The notes below the pieces were generated by a model that saw only the letters and a program-made list of their open reading frames with translations, was not told the origin of the DNA and did not search any database. Shown here piece by piece: positions 37,733 to 46,182 of a stretch of 64,000 nucleotides of DNA. The stretch comes from Streptomyces sp. BA2. GTDB taxonomy: Bacteria > Actinomycetota > Actinomycetes > Streptomycetales > Streptomycetaceae. The stretch lies in contig NZ_WSRO01000001.1 in NCBI RefSeq assembly GCF_009769735.1, forward strand, positions 310,001-374,000, read 5' to 3'. The first letter of the stretch is position 1, and every line of letters begins with the position of its first letter. A program made the position numbers and the translations under genes.

Positions 37733-38449
37733 GTGTCTCTCCTGGATGTCAACAATGTCAGCTACTCCTACGACGGCGTCGTCAACGTCCTGTCGGAGGT
37801 GTCCTTCACGGTCGAGGAGGGCACGATCGTCGGTCTCGTCGGGCCCAACGGCTCCGGCAAATCCACGCTGATCAAGAATATTTTCGATCTCGTACGCCTT
37901 CAGTCCGGGTCAGTCAGGATCGGCGGCCATGAGCACGCCGGGCCCGAGGCGAAGCTGCTGGCCATGTATCTGTCCAGCAACGACTATCTTCCCGAGTTCC
38001 TCACCGCCCGCGAATACATTGCCATGGTGGGCAATCTGTTCGGCCTCCGTGTTGACCACAATGAGGCCCTTGGCCTGTTCGGCAAGTTTTCCATGGACGG
38101 CCGCTACGACGACCTCATCGAGGACTACTCACACGGCATGCGCAAGAAGACGCAGTTGGTGTCCGCCCTCACCATCCGCCCGCCGCTCATCATCATTGAC
38201 GAGACTCTCAACGGCATCGACCTGGAAGCACTGCGCTTCGCCGAGAAGGAATTCAGCCGAGCCCGCGGCGAGGGCCGCGCGATCCTGCTGTGCACGCACG
38301 ATTTCGCCGTGCTGGAGCGCCTGGCCGACAGGACACTCTTCGTTGACCTCGGGCACGTGGTGTACGACGAGCCGACGAAGGACCTGGTCAAAGAGTTCGG
38401 ATCACTGGCCGCCATGGTGTACGACTATCTCGAAGCGTCCCAGTGGTGA
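37733..38449 (+). CDS. ABC transporter ATP-binding protein
   Basis: A 238-residue ATPase starting at GTG 37733 with AGAGGAA upstream. Motifs are Walker A GPNGSGKST (residues 37-45), signature DYSHGMRKKTQL (around 134-145), Walker B LIIIDETLNGID, and the switch His in LLCTHDF. The Walker B Glu is present, though the usual DEP is DET. The form is that of ABC-2/EcsA-type exporters that serve bacteriocin, antibiotic or peptide systems. Its last codons overlap the permease start (GTGA), so the two are translationally coupled. Confidence 0.93.
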   Translation: MSLLDVNNVSYSYDGVVNVLSEVSFTVEEGTIVGLVGPNGSGKSTLIKNIFDLVRLQSGSVRIGGHEHAGPEAKLLAMYLSSNDYLPEFLTAREYIAMVGNLFGLRVDHNEALGLFGKFSMDGRYDDLIEDYSHGMRKKTQLVSALTIRPPLIIIDETLNGIDLEALRFAEKEFSRARGEGRAILLCTHDFAVLERLADRTLFVDLGHVVYDEPTKDLVKEFGSLAAMVYDYLEASQW

Positions 38450-39981
38450 CGGCGGTGCGGCTGAGACAATCTGCGGCCCTGGCCCGGATGCTCCTCGTCT
38501 TCTTCCGCCGCCGGGTGCTGCGGGCTGGAGCTCTGAAGTCCTTTTCGGTCCGGGTGTTCGTGGCCGTGGCGGCCGTTTTGCTCCTGGGCGCCATGTGCAC
38601 CGCCTCCTACCTGTTCCTGCGTCCCCTGGCGGGCCAAGCGGCCGTGTGGCGGCTGCTGTTCGACGCCTCGACGGTGTCCCTTCTGCTGTGGGTACAGATC
38701 GCGTTCCTGTTGGTGAAGGTGTTGTTCATCAATGCCGAAGGGATGCTCCAGCTCAGCTACCAGCTGCCGGTCACCAACCGGGAACGCACGACGGCGTTTC
38801 TCATGTACGAAGCCGCGATGACCGCCATCGTGGCCGCCGTCGGCCTGTTCTCCCTGGCCGTGAGCGCGCTGGTCCTCCTCGGCCCGTCCGCGGTCGGCTA
38901 CATCACCGCCTCGATCGTCCTGCCCGCCGCCCTGGCCTACCTGGCGCTGTCCGCCCTGTATCAGCTGCTGACCCGGCTGTGGATGCTGATCGGGCTCAGC
39001 GGCATGGCCGGCCTGCTCAACGTACTGGCCCTGTTCGCGGTGCTGGCGTACTACAGCGTGCAGATGACCTCGATGATCCAGGGCCTCTCCGGCGCGTACC
39101 TGGGCCAGCGGACCGACTACACGTGGGTCACGTCCACGTCCTGGGCCTGGAACGAATACGGGCCCTGGACAGCTGTGGCCGCCACGACGGCGTTGTCGAT
39201 CGCGCTCCTGGCCGTGACCTTCACGCTCGCCCCCAACCAGCACCTACGCCAGTCCCGCTACCTGAAGCTTCCCGGAAGTGTGCGGCTGCGAGGCGTGCTT
39301 GGGCCCTACGACTGGTGTCTGCTGCGCAGCGCGCAGACCGTGGCGACCGCCGCCATGGCACTGGCCCTGTTCGTCTACCTGTTGCTGGCCAAACCTTCCG
39401 TGAACCCCCTGTGGGGCCTCTCCGTCCTGTCCTTCGCCGGCCTCTACCATTTCACCGCCACCCAGAAGCTGCGTGCGCTGCCGGGCACACAGGAGTCGGC
39501 TTGGCGGATCTATACGCGGCTCATCAGGGCGCAGTTGGTCCTGCTCGTCGTGTTCGCCGTGCCCGCCCTCGCGATCGCGGTGGGCATCGACCCGGGCCGG
39601 CTCCTGTCCAGCGGGGTGGCTTTGGCATCCTGCCTGGGCGGAGCGGTCGTGAGTACGTGCATCAGCATCGTGTTCCCGGCGGAGCGGGACAACCCTCTCT
39701 CTGTGTTCCTGGGGCTGTCGGTAGTCCTCATCGTCGCGAGCGTGGCAGTGATCGGGCTGGGCCTGCTCAGCCTCCCGCCCTGGGCGGCGGTGGGCTGCCT
39801 TCCCGGAGCTGTCGTCGCGTTCGTCTGGTACGCGGTGCAAGGAATCCGCACGAGTGAGTCGAGGAGACAGCATGTTCCAGGCACGGTCGGTAGTGAAGTC
39901 CGTCATCGGGGCCGCACTGCTGACGCTGGTCACCGTAACGGTGTCCCTCCTGACCCTCATCTTCTCCACCGGAGCCGATAA
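38446..39981 (+). CDS. Large ABC transporter permease
   Basis: A 511-residue membrane protein coupled to the ATPase by a GTGA overlap (GTG 38443 is also possible). It has about ten to twelve hydrophobic segments, starting with a short amphipathic lead and VFVAVAAVLLLGAMCTASYLFL. The single large permease fits the EcsB/ABC-2-like arrangement rather than a two-gene pump. The natural end of the last membrane segment is near residue 470 (AVVAFVWYAVQGIRTSESRRQ). The frame then runs about 37 codons more, inside the following gene, with compositionally odd sequence, so an ancestral stop may have been lost. Confidence 0.85.
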   Translation: MTAVRLRQSAALARMLLVFFRRRVLRAGALKSFSVRVFVAVAAVLLLGAMCTASYLFLRPLAGQAAVWRLLFDASTVSLLLWVQIAFLLVKVLFINAEGMLQLSYQLPVTNRERTTAFLMYEAAMTAIVAAVGLFSLAVSALVLLGPSAVGYITASIVLPAALAYLALSALYQLLTRLWMLIGLSGMAGLLNVLALFAVLAYYSVQMTSMIQGLSGAYLGQRTDYTWVTSTSWAWNEYGPWTAVAATTALSIALLAVTFTLAPNQHLRQSRYLKLPGSVRLRGVLGPYDWCLLRSAQTVATAAMALALFVYLLLAKPSVNPLWGLSVLSFAGLYHFTATQKLRALPGTQESAWRIYTRLIRAQLVLLVVFAVPALAIAVGIDPGRLLSSGVALASCLGGAVVSTCISIVFPAERDNPLSVFLGLSVVLIVASVAVIGLGLLSLPPWAAVGCLPGAVVAFVWYAVQGIRTSESRRQHVPGTVGSEVRHRGRTADAGHRNGVPPDPHLLHRSR

Positions 39982-40192
39982 GGCCGTCGCACGCCAGGCG
40001 TTCTTCGGATCGTTGGTCTTCGAGACGGTAGAGAAGGACAACGGGGCTCTGGCCATCAGCGCGGGCGTCGAGAACCCTGCCCCGCTCATCGTCCTGTTCC
40101 TCGTGCTTACCGCTGTCCTGACGATGATCCAGGCCATATACCGGGGATTGAAACAACGTCGTGAGCGGCTCCTCAACGCATCCAGCAGCTGA
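39872..40192 (+). CDS. Two-span small membrane protein
   Basis: ATG 39872 follows GAGGAGA (about 39858-39864), which decides this start. The 106-residue product has a short basic lead, a first span (about 9-33), an extracytoplasmic or cytoplasmic loop of about 38 residues (ADKAVARQAFFGSLVFETVEKD), a second span (about 71-92), and a very basic tail YRGLKQRRERLL. It overlaps the permease gene by 110 bases and the protease gene by 32. No family was recognised. It could be an immunity protein, an accessory subunit, or a protease substrate. Confidence 0.65.
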   Translation: MFQARSVVKSVIGAALLTLVTVTVSLLTLIFSTGADKAVARQAFFGSLVFETVEKDNGALAISAGVENPAPLIVLFLVLTAVLTMIQAIYRGLKQRRERLLNASSS

Positions 40193-40676
40193 CCTGAAGG
40201 TCCATAGGGTCGTCTGGTCAGTAGTCGTACAGGTGTGGCCGCTGCTGGCGTTCGCCGGTGTCCTTCTGGCGACGGCGCTGGTCTGGATGGCGCACTCCGG
40301 TGACCCGGTCCCGGCCTCTCTGACATGGATGCTGCTGATCAAACCAGCCGCCATGGGCCTGATTGCCTCGTTTGCGCTGCACGAGTCGGCTCATGTGCTC
40401 GTCCTCAAAAGGATCCGCACGGTCACACACATAGCGATCGAGCGGACCGTGTGGCGTACGTCGGTGATCCCTCAGGGGACCATGACCGCAGGGCAAACGG
40501 CGGTGGTAGCCCTGGCCGGGCCGGGGGCCTGCGTCACAGTTGGCGCGCTTTTGTGGATCTCCGGCCTCGACCGGTCCTTGGCCTGGTGGCACCTCATGCA
40601 CATCGTGTTTCTGATGCCGTTCTTCGGCGACGGCCAGGCTCTGTGGCACAGCGTCCAAAAGGCGCTGTCAGGTTGA
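40161..40676 (+). CDS. M50-like intramembrane zinc metalloprotease
   Basis: A 171-residue protein with about four membrane spans. The second or third span carries the zinc motif HESAH (residues 74-78) in the context IASFALHESAHVLVL, and the C-terminal part has PFFGDGQALW with Asp157-Gly158. Both are the signatures of site-2 (M50) proteases, where HExxH and the Asp of the DG motif bind zinc. GTG 40161 overlaps the previous gene; a later start near 40215 would still keep all motifs. In Bacillus the M50 protease RasP depends on the EcsAB ABC transporter, and YydH (M50-like) sits with the YydIJ transporter, so the pairing here is functionally suggestive. Confidence 0.82.
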   Translation: MSGSSTHPAADLKVHRVVWSVVVQVWPLLAFAGVLLATALVWMAHSGDPVPASLTWMLLIKPAAMGLIASFALHESAHVLVLKRIRTVTHIAIERTVWRTSVIPQGTMTAGQTAVVALAGPGACVTVGALLWISGLDRSLAWWHLMHIVFLMPFFGDGQALWHSVQKALSG

Positions 40677-40780
40677 ATACCTGAAGGTCTGCATCCGTCA
40701 GTCCTTTGGTGCCGAGCGAGCTGCACGGTCAGGTCCCGCGGCTACGCTGCGGGCCCCCTCACGCGCCGTCGGGGCCTGGG

Positions 40781-41182
40781 CTAGTGGGGAAGGGTTATGC
40801 CCAATTCCCGCATCGCGGAGGAGAGCGGGCCGCCTTCGGACCGTTCCGTCTTGCAGCCCTTGCGGCCGGGGGCCAGGGTGCGTGGGTCGACAGCCTCGGC
40901 CGGTGCTCCCGTGGAGTAAAGACCTTGGGGCTCGGCGTCTCGATCGTGTGGCAGGAGCCAAAACACCCGTCGGCGGAAAGTTCCCGACGAACGAGAAGGT
41001 TTCGCTGCCGGCGCGAGCAAGGCGTAGCCAACCATGCGGCCGTCGCGGTGGTATGGGGGACGGCTTCGGCGGTTGGGGAGCCGGTCGAGGCTCTGCCGGA
41101 CGTAGTCCAGTTCGGTGGTGTCCTCAAGCCAGACGAGTTCGGCCTCGTGGCTGATCTCGTCCTCTGCGATGAGGGCGCTCAT
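40781..41182 (-). CDS. Small protein coupled to the P4/D5 helicase gene
   Basis: A 133-residue protein whose ATG (41182) overlaps the helicase stop in ATGA, so it is the third gene of the replication operon. It begins MSALIAEDEISHEAELVWLEDTTELDYVRQSLDRL, an acidic helical lead, and then becomes Arg/Pro-rich, ending REGLITLPH-like (RELGITLPH). No family was recognised. The operon position suggests a replication accessory role. Confidence 0.65.
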   Translation of the reverse strand: MSALIAEDEISHEAELVWLEDTTELDYVRQSLDRLPNRRSRPPYHRDGRMVGYALLAPAAKPSRSSGTFRRRVFWLLPHDRDAEPQGLYSTGAPAEAVDPRTLAPGRKGCKTERSEGGPLSSAMRELGITLPH

Positions 41183-42684
41183 GCTCTCTCCTCGTCGGCA
41201 AGCAAGCCGATCCCAGGGTAATACTTCCGCTGATTGGACAGGATCATCTCCTTGGGCGAGGTGAGTCCAACCACATCACGGACCCGGGCAGCGAAGGCTC
41301 GGGATGAAATTGCGGGCGCACCTTCATTCTGACACCAGGACCGGTACACGGCGTAGAGGTGCGCCTGTTCCTCGCGGTGGGCGGGGTGAAGGGTGCAGCA
41401 TTCGCTGAGGAAGCGGCCCGTGTGGTCTTCCGTTTCCGCATAGGCGTTGGTGGCGATGCGCACCCGTTCAGGGCCGGTGAGGTCCTTGTCCCCGCCGAGG
41501 TAGCGGCGCGCGCCGTCGATGAGCCAGTTAAGGATGCCTGGGCCTTCCTCTGTGACGAGGATGTCCGCCAGGTTGTCGATCTTACGGTTGTCGGAGACGA
41601 CGCGTTCGAAGGGGATGAGGCGCATGCGGCGCCAGAACGCGAAGCCGCCGGTGCCGACCTCGGGCCGGTGGTTGCCGAGCAGCCAGAGATGGTGCGTGGG
41701 CGCGAAGCTGAAGAAGTCCTGTCGCATCCGGCGGGCCTTGATGCGGTCTCCGCCGGTGAGCAGTTTGACGCGGGCTTCATCGAACTTGTCTCCCGGTTTG
41801 ACCTCGCTGCACACGATGACTCGGCGGCCATGGAGTTCGGCCAGGTCTGTGGGGTGGCCTTCATAGGGGCGCGCCATGAGGAAGCCCGGTGGGGCGGCAT
41901 CGGCGTAGTCCCCCAGCAGTTTCATGAGAACGTCCAGAAGGACGGACTTGCCGTTCTTGCCCGAGCCGAACAGGAAGGGCATGACCTGGCCGCCGACGTC
42001 GCCCGTGATGGAGTACCCGAGGAGGACGTGCAGGAAGTCGATCATTGCCGCGTCTTCGGGTCCGTCGCCGAAGGTGTCGGTGAGGAACCGGCTCCACCGC
42101 GGGGTGGGCATGGACTGTGGCCCGGCCGAGGTGGAGTGGGAGTGGAAGTCCTTGTTCGGGTCCGGGGTTCGGACCAGGCCAGTTCGCAAGTCGACGATGC
42201 CCGAGGGCGTACAGAGGGCGTACGGGTCGGCGTCGAGCAGTGAGGCGTTGAGGACCATGCCAGGGGCGGACTTGGCTTGGGTCAGCATGGCGTTCATGCC
42301 GCTGGTGCTGAGCGCTCGGCGCCGGTGTTGCTGTAACGCGGTCGTGGTGTGGAGTCCGCGGGGATCGGTGGTGGCGATGCTCTCTGCCAGGTCTCCGGCG
42401 GCCCACAGGACGGTGTCATCCTCGTCGATCTGCCAGCGTGCACTGTCCCAGCGGTACCAGCCAAGACCGGGCACATGCCGGTAGTCGTTGGCGTAGAGCT
42501 TGACGAAGAGCTTGGCGTTGCCGCGATCAGTGAGGGTGTCTGGGAGCAGTCCGCCTGACGTGACTGTCCCTGAAGAGGCGGGCACCCTTTCTTGCGGGGG
42601 GGCAGATGTCTGATCCAGGATCTGCGCCGCCACAGCTCGGGGATCGAATCCGAGAAGGATGTCATCGTTCCCGTTGAGGGTCAT
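41179..42684 (-). CDS. P4/D5-type plasmid or phage primase-helicase
   Basis: A 501-residue SF3-type helicase. The N-terminal third is a D5_N-like region (YANDYRHVPGLGWYRWD, then LNASLLDADPYALCTPSGIVDLRTG). The ATPase core has Walker A FGSGKNGKSV (residues 239-248), Walker B-like RVIVCSEV, the KARRMRQDFFSFAPTHHLWLLGNHRP sensor block, and GGFAFWRRMRLIPFE. A C-terminal winged helix follows. These proteins unwind the origin and act with a prim-pol. The start overlaps the prim-pol stop by ATGA, and the iteron region lies just upstream of the operon, so this is a complete replication module. Confidence 0.93.
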   Translation of the reverse strand: MTLNGNDDILLGFDPRAVAAQILDQTSAPPQERVPASSGTVTSGGLLPDTLTDRGNAKLFVKLYANDYRHVPGLGWYRWDSARWQIDEDDTVLWAAGDLAESIATTDPRGLHTTTALQQHRRRALSTSGMNAMLTQAKSAPGMVLNASLLDADPYALCTPSGIVDLRTGLVRTPDPNKDFHSHSTSAGPQSMPTPRWSRFLTDTFGDGPEDAAMIDFLHVLLGYSITGDVGGQVMPFLFGSGKNGKSVLLDVLMKLLGDYADAAPPGFLMARPYEGHPTDLAELHGRRVIVCSEVKPGDKFDEARVKLLTGGDRIKARRMRQDFFSFAPTHHLWLLGNHRPEVGTGGFAFWRRMRLIPFERVVSDNRKIDNLADILVTEEGPGILNWLIDGARRYLGGDKDLTGPERVRIATNAYAETEDHTGRFLSECCTLHPAHREEQAHLYAVYRSWCQNEGAPAISSRAFAARVRDVVGLTSPKEMILSNQRKYYPGIGLLADEERA

Positions 42685-43793
42685 GTGCGGCTTCCAAGGA
42701 AGAGGGGGCGCAGGGATCCAGCGCTCATGCCGCTGCTGATGATCGAGTGGGACCGGCGTTCCTGCCCGGGGCGTGCGAGATCAGCGGACGCCTTGAGGAC
42801 TTGTTCTGCCTCGGCCTCGGTCATGTGCCCCGCGGCGACGAGGCCTCCAGCGGTATACGCGGCGCGGTTGAGCTTCTCCGAGAAGGCTGCCCCCTCTGGC
42901 ATAGCAGAGCAGTCGGCAACGTCTGCCAGGACCATGGCAAGAGCCCGTGAGGCAGCGTTTCCGCCGCCCCCGGCGGCGACAACTGCCTGTCGGGCGCGGG
43001 GTGGTACCGGGCGCGGAACAGGGGTGTGGAGGGAAGGAATATGGCCGGTTCGCCCTAATTCCCCGGCTAACCAGTCGGGCAGGGGTGCCGGCTCTCGGGT
43101 GCCGCTGAGCGGGGTGTAGGTGCCAGCATCGGTGACGGTGCCGGGGGCGACGATGTAGCCCCCGTGCGCGCGGACATCAACCTGCCAGGCAAGAGCCCGG
43201 TTGGGGCTGGAGCCAGTGGAACACTGCCATCGCTGGCCGCCTTGGGTGCGGTACCACACATGGAGCCCTCCGGACGGGGTGCGCACGCGCAGAGTCGTTT
43301 CATCGTCAGCCGGGCTGGCGGCGTCTCGCAGGGCAGCCAGGACTGCAAGAGTGTGGAAGCCATTGGACAGCCCTGTGAGATCGACGCGGTCGGCGATATT
43401 GATTCCAGGCAAGACTCGGTCCCGAGCTGGCAGGGGCAGGTGGTGCACGTCAATGTCGATGATCACGAGTCCTGCAGGGCCGCAGGCGACTCCGACGCCG
43501 AAGTCGGGATTATTACCCCACCACTGGTCAATGCGGTCAGGGTTAAGGGTAGCGGCGCGGAAACCGTGACACCAGCGACCCTGGACGAGACAGGCGCACC
43601 CGGTGCTGGAGTGGCCGTGCTGACGGCACGCTTCACAGTTCCCCGCAGGGGTCTTGCGGCCCGGGGCCAGCGGATGGACAGGCCATCCGTTGCCCGCACA
43701 CCACTTGGCAGTGGCCAGCAGCGGCGCAGCGGTTAACGAACCAGGGGCTCTCTCGGTTGATTCGCTGCACGAAGGCCGCAGCTCAGGAGCCAT
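42681..43793 (-). CDS. Bifunctional DNA primase/polymerase (prim-pol)
   Basis: A 370-residue archaeo-eukaryotic primase-type protein. Prim-pol motifs are all present: IIDIDVHH with Asp113/Asp115, SGGLHVWYR with His178, and WQVDVRAHGGYIVAPGT with Asp206. The C-terminal helical extension probably links to the helicase. A Cys-rich insert (CEACRQHGHSSTGCAC) near residue 53 is common in actinobacterial members. ATG 43793 has GGGGGGA upstream. It is the first gene of the replication operon and starts 16 bases from the first AGCGACT iteron. It would make primers, and possibly extend them, for replication of this element. Confidence 0.92.
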   Translation of the reverse strand: MAPELRPSCSESTERAPGSLTAAPLLATAKWCAGNGWPVHPLAPGRKTPAGNCEACRQHGHSSTGCACLVQGRWCHGFRAATLNPDRIDQWWGNNPDFGVGVACGPAGLVIIDIDVHHLPLPARDRVLPGINIADRVDLTGLSNGFHTLAVLAALRDAASPADDETTLRVRTPSGGLHVWYRTQGGQRWQCSTGSSPNRALAWQVDVRAHGGYIVAPGTVTDAGTYTPLSGTREPAPLPDWLAGELGRTGHIPSLHTPVPRPVPPRARQAVVAAGGGGNAASRALAMVLADVADCSAMPEGAAFSEKLNRAAYTAGGLVAAGHMTEAEAEQVLKASADLARPGQERRSHSIISSGMSAGSLRPLFLGSRT

Positions 43794-43808
43794 GCGGTCC
43801 CCCCCATC

Positions 43809-44194
43809 AGCGACTGAAGCGACTCAATGACGGGTATAGATTAGCGAACCCTTGGGGCTGGAGTGTGCATCCGGGGAGAATAGCGCTGGACGTGCCGTCG
43901 GTCGCCACACAGCGACTGAGCCGTCGATAAGACAGCGACGGGAGACCCTTTGGTCGCTGTCGGACAGTCATCGACAAGCTGCAGGTCACAGGGCCAGGGG
44001 CGACGCAACAGCGACTCAAGCGACTGAGCTTCTCTGTATATGACGCACACGCACACCCCGGGAATGTCTTCATATATGGCAAGCCACAGTCGCTTGAGTC
44101 GCTCCGGTTTCGTTGAGGCGCAGCCTGACCTGCAAACTTGCCCGCCTGACGCGGAGCGACCGTGAGCCGGCCCAGTCGCTGCCGTTGAGTCGCT
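43809..44194. repeat. AGCGACT iteron region, candidate replication origin
   Basis: Nine exact copies of AGCGACT lie in this 386-base stretch: direct at 43809, 43818, 43911, 44010 and 44019, inverted at 44088, 44097, 44174 and 44188, plus degenerate ones near 43934 and 43953. Three pairs are spaced by nine bases. The 16-mer AGCGACTCAAGCGACT at 44010-44025 is repeated perfectly in reverse at 44088-44103, with an AT-richer core including CTGTATATGAC and CATATATGG between. The position beside prim-pol fits an origin or autoregulatory site. Confidence 0.8.
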
Positions 44195-44566
44195 GTCCCG
44201 GCGGGGAGCGCCGATGGCAGCCGATCTACCAGCGCTTCCCCCACTGGGAGCCGCCACGTATGGCGTTGCACTCCCCCGCTTCGTCGGAGCCTGTCGCCTG
44301 ACGCCAGCACAGGAGATGTGCCCCAACCGCACGGGACGGAACAGTGTCCAACGCTCGCTGGAACGGTGCCTACGGGATCCGATCTGCATGGGTGAAATGC
44401 CATGTACGAACCAAGTCAGAGGCCGCCCGCTCAATCCGCGGGCCTGCCGCGTAAACGGCGCCTGCCGGTTGCCGGCGCGAGACGACCAGCAGGCTGCATT
44501 GCCCGTGAGTTCAGCCCTCCTCCCTCAACAAAGAGCAGGTGTCACCCGGTTCTGCGGCGCTGGGTC

Positions 44567-44735
44567 TTAAACGCATTAAACAGGTTTCCTGGCCATTGAG
44601 GTTCCCCAGCCGTACCCCACGCCCGTTAACTCTTCATTCAAGCAGAGAATAGAGGATGTGATCCATCTCTAGGGGGCTTCTGAATTTGAGTCAACAACCG
44701 CTTCCATATTCGAATATATGTTCATGCGGGGCTAG
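44567..44735 (+). repeat. Leader repeat, copy 2 (partner at 23566-23740)
   Basis: Shares TTAAACGCATTAAACAGGTT (44567-44586), GTTAA near 44625, TGAATTTGAGTCAA at about 44681, and TTCGAATAT at about 44708 with copy 1. A purine-rich AGGGGG precedes the same TTG start, but the frame ends after 18 codons, so the encoded gene is probably decayed here. Confidence 0.65.
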
Positions 44736-45200
44736 GCTTTGACTGAACCGTGCTGACCACATCTGGAATAAACTATTCCCTTTTCACTGCCCTACGGCAG
44801 CGCGTCGCCATAGGCAAAAAAAGAGGCTGCCAATCACTGGACCTTGAGGAGTGCACTGGCTCGGCAATCCCGAACTTCGACGAGACGAGCCAAGGCTACG
44901 GACCATTGCAACCACGGCGGATGCCCCTCGCGGCCATCGGCGCCACCATGTTCAGATCCTGATCGTCCATCTGCTCCACCAAGGGAAGCTGAGAAATTGA
45001 AACGTCTCATTTGCCTGACTGGGCATCAAGTGCACGCAGGGGCGCCCCCAAGGCGGGGCCCGCCCCGGCCACCAGCTACCTTCCCCACCAAAGACGAAGC
45101 CACCCGCGACACCCCTGCTTTGCAGCGGATCTGTTCGCCTCAGGCGTGCTCGTACTCCACGCGGGAGGAGAGCCCCGCACGCCTTCCTTCGCGAAGTTGC

Positions 45201-45224
45201 GGGAACACGGGAACTTCGGGAACA
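45201..45224 (+). repeat. Three GGGAACA-type repeats, second site
   Basis: GGGAACA, GGGAACT and GGGAACA at 45201, 45209 and 45218, spaced by 8 and 9 bases, match the triplet at 29641. They lie about 270 bases upstream of the GAF-ANTAR gene and could control it. Confidence 0.55.
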
Positions 45225-45492
45225 CGCCCTCCCTCTCGTATTCAACTCAGCATGCGACGGCGGTCAGATGCCGACACTCTTGCCTGCACTCTCGTCGCTA
45301 CCTACACCGCAGTGCGCCTCTGCGGCATTCACTCGACCCTTACGCCTCGCCGGGGCGGGTGGGACGGACTGCGTGAACAGGCCTCAGGATGCTCACCCTC
45401 GGCAGTCGCCAAATGCGTATTTCCCGCGCTGGCCAGTATGTTTCCGTCGGGTGGGAGAAGGCGATTTTCAGGTGTGTCCGGGGTGACGCCTG

Positions 45493-46182
45493 ATGTCTAA
45501 TTTCACCGTGACCGACTTCATGGCCCCTTTGGGGCCGGAAGGTCCAGGTCCGTCGCCTGAATGGTTGCAGCGTTGCGCTGCCCTGCTCGATGTGGACGGT
45601 GCAGCAGTTTCGTTGGGCCGGGGCCTCACTGAGTTGGTGTGCTTCAGCGATGAAAAGAGCGCCCGCCTGGACGACTTGCAGTTCACTCTGGGTGAAGGGC
45701 CGGGAGTGGACTCTGCGGAGAATGGTGCTCTGTACCTGGTCGGCGATCTGCAGCAGGATCCTGGCATGAGATGGCCGGTGTTTGCGTCTGAGGCGTCGGC
45801 GCAAGGTGTGCGGGCGGTGTTCGCCTTTCCGCTGAGGCTCGGTACAATCCGCCTCGGGACGCTGGTGGGGCACCGGGGCACGGCCGGACCGATAAGGAAA
45901 GAGGCGGTCTCATACGGCTTTACTATCTCCGATGCGCTTGCCTTGTTCGTCCTGGCGTATGAAGCACCGGCCAATGAGGGCGGCCGCACCCAGCGGTATT
46001 CCCCGTTCGGCGATCTACGCCGCGCGGTGGTTCACCAGGCGACTGGGATGGTCAGTGAACAGCTGGGGCTGCCCCTGCCTAACGCATTGGTGCGGATCCG
46101 CGCTTACGCTTTTGCCCACGGCCAACCGATCATGCTTGTTGCCCGCGGCATCGTCGATGGGCGAGTACGTCTACCCAGCTAG
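45493..46182 (+). CDS. GAF and ANTAR domain transcription antiterminator
   Basis: A 229-residue regulator. The N-terminal ~150 residues form a GAF domain (LLDVDGAAVSLGRG, LDDLQFTLGEGPGVDSAENG, FAFPLRLGTIRLGTL), and the C-terminal ~60 residues form an ANTAR domain (RRAVVHQATGMVSEQLGLPLPNALVRIRAYAF). ANTAR proteins bind paired RNA hairpins and prevent termination. The GAF part presumably senses a small ligand. The ATG at 45493 is followed by a family-like start. No sensor kinase is adjacent, and the RNA target is not obvious in the window. Confidence 0.9.
   Translation: MSNFTVTDFMAPLGPEGPGPSPEWLQRCAALLDVDGAAVSLGRGLTELVCFSDEKSARLDDLQFTLGEGPGVDSAENGALYLVGDLQQDPGMRWPVFASEASAQGVRAVFAFPLRLGTIRLGTLVGHRGTAGPIRKEAVSYGFTISDALALFVLAYEAPANEGGRTQRYSPFGDLRRAVVHQATGMVSEQLGLPLPNALVRIRAYAFAHGQPIMLVARGIVDGRVRLPS

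Larger units (their letters stand above)
44195..45492. other. Intergenic region with leader repeat 2 and GGGAACA repeats
   Basis: About 1.3 kb before the GAF-ANTAR gene. It holds the second leader repeat (44567-44735) and the second GGGAACA triplet. No complete gene was recognised. Confidence 0.4.
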
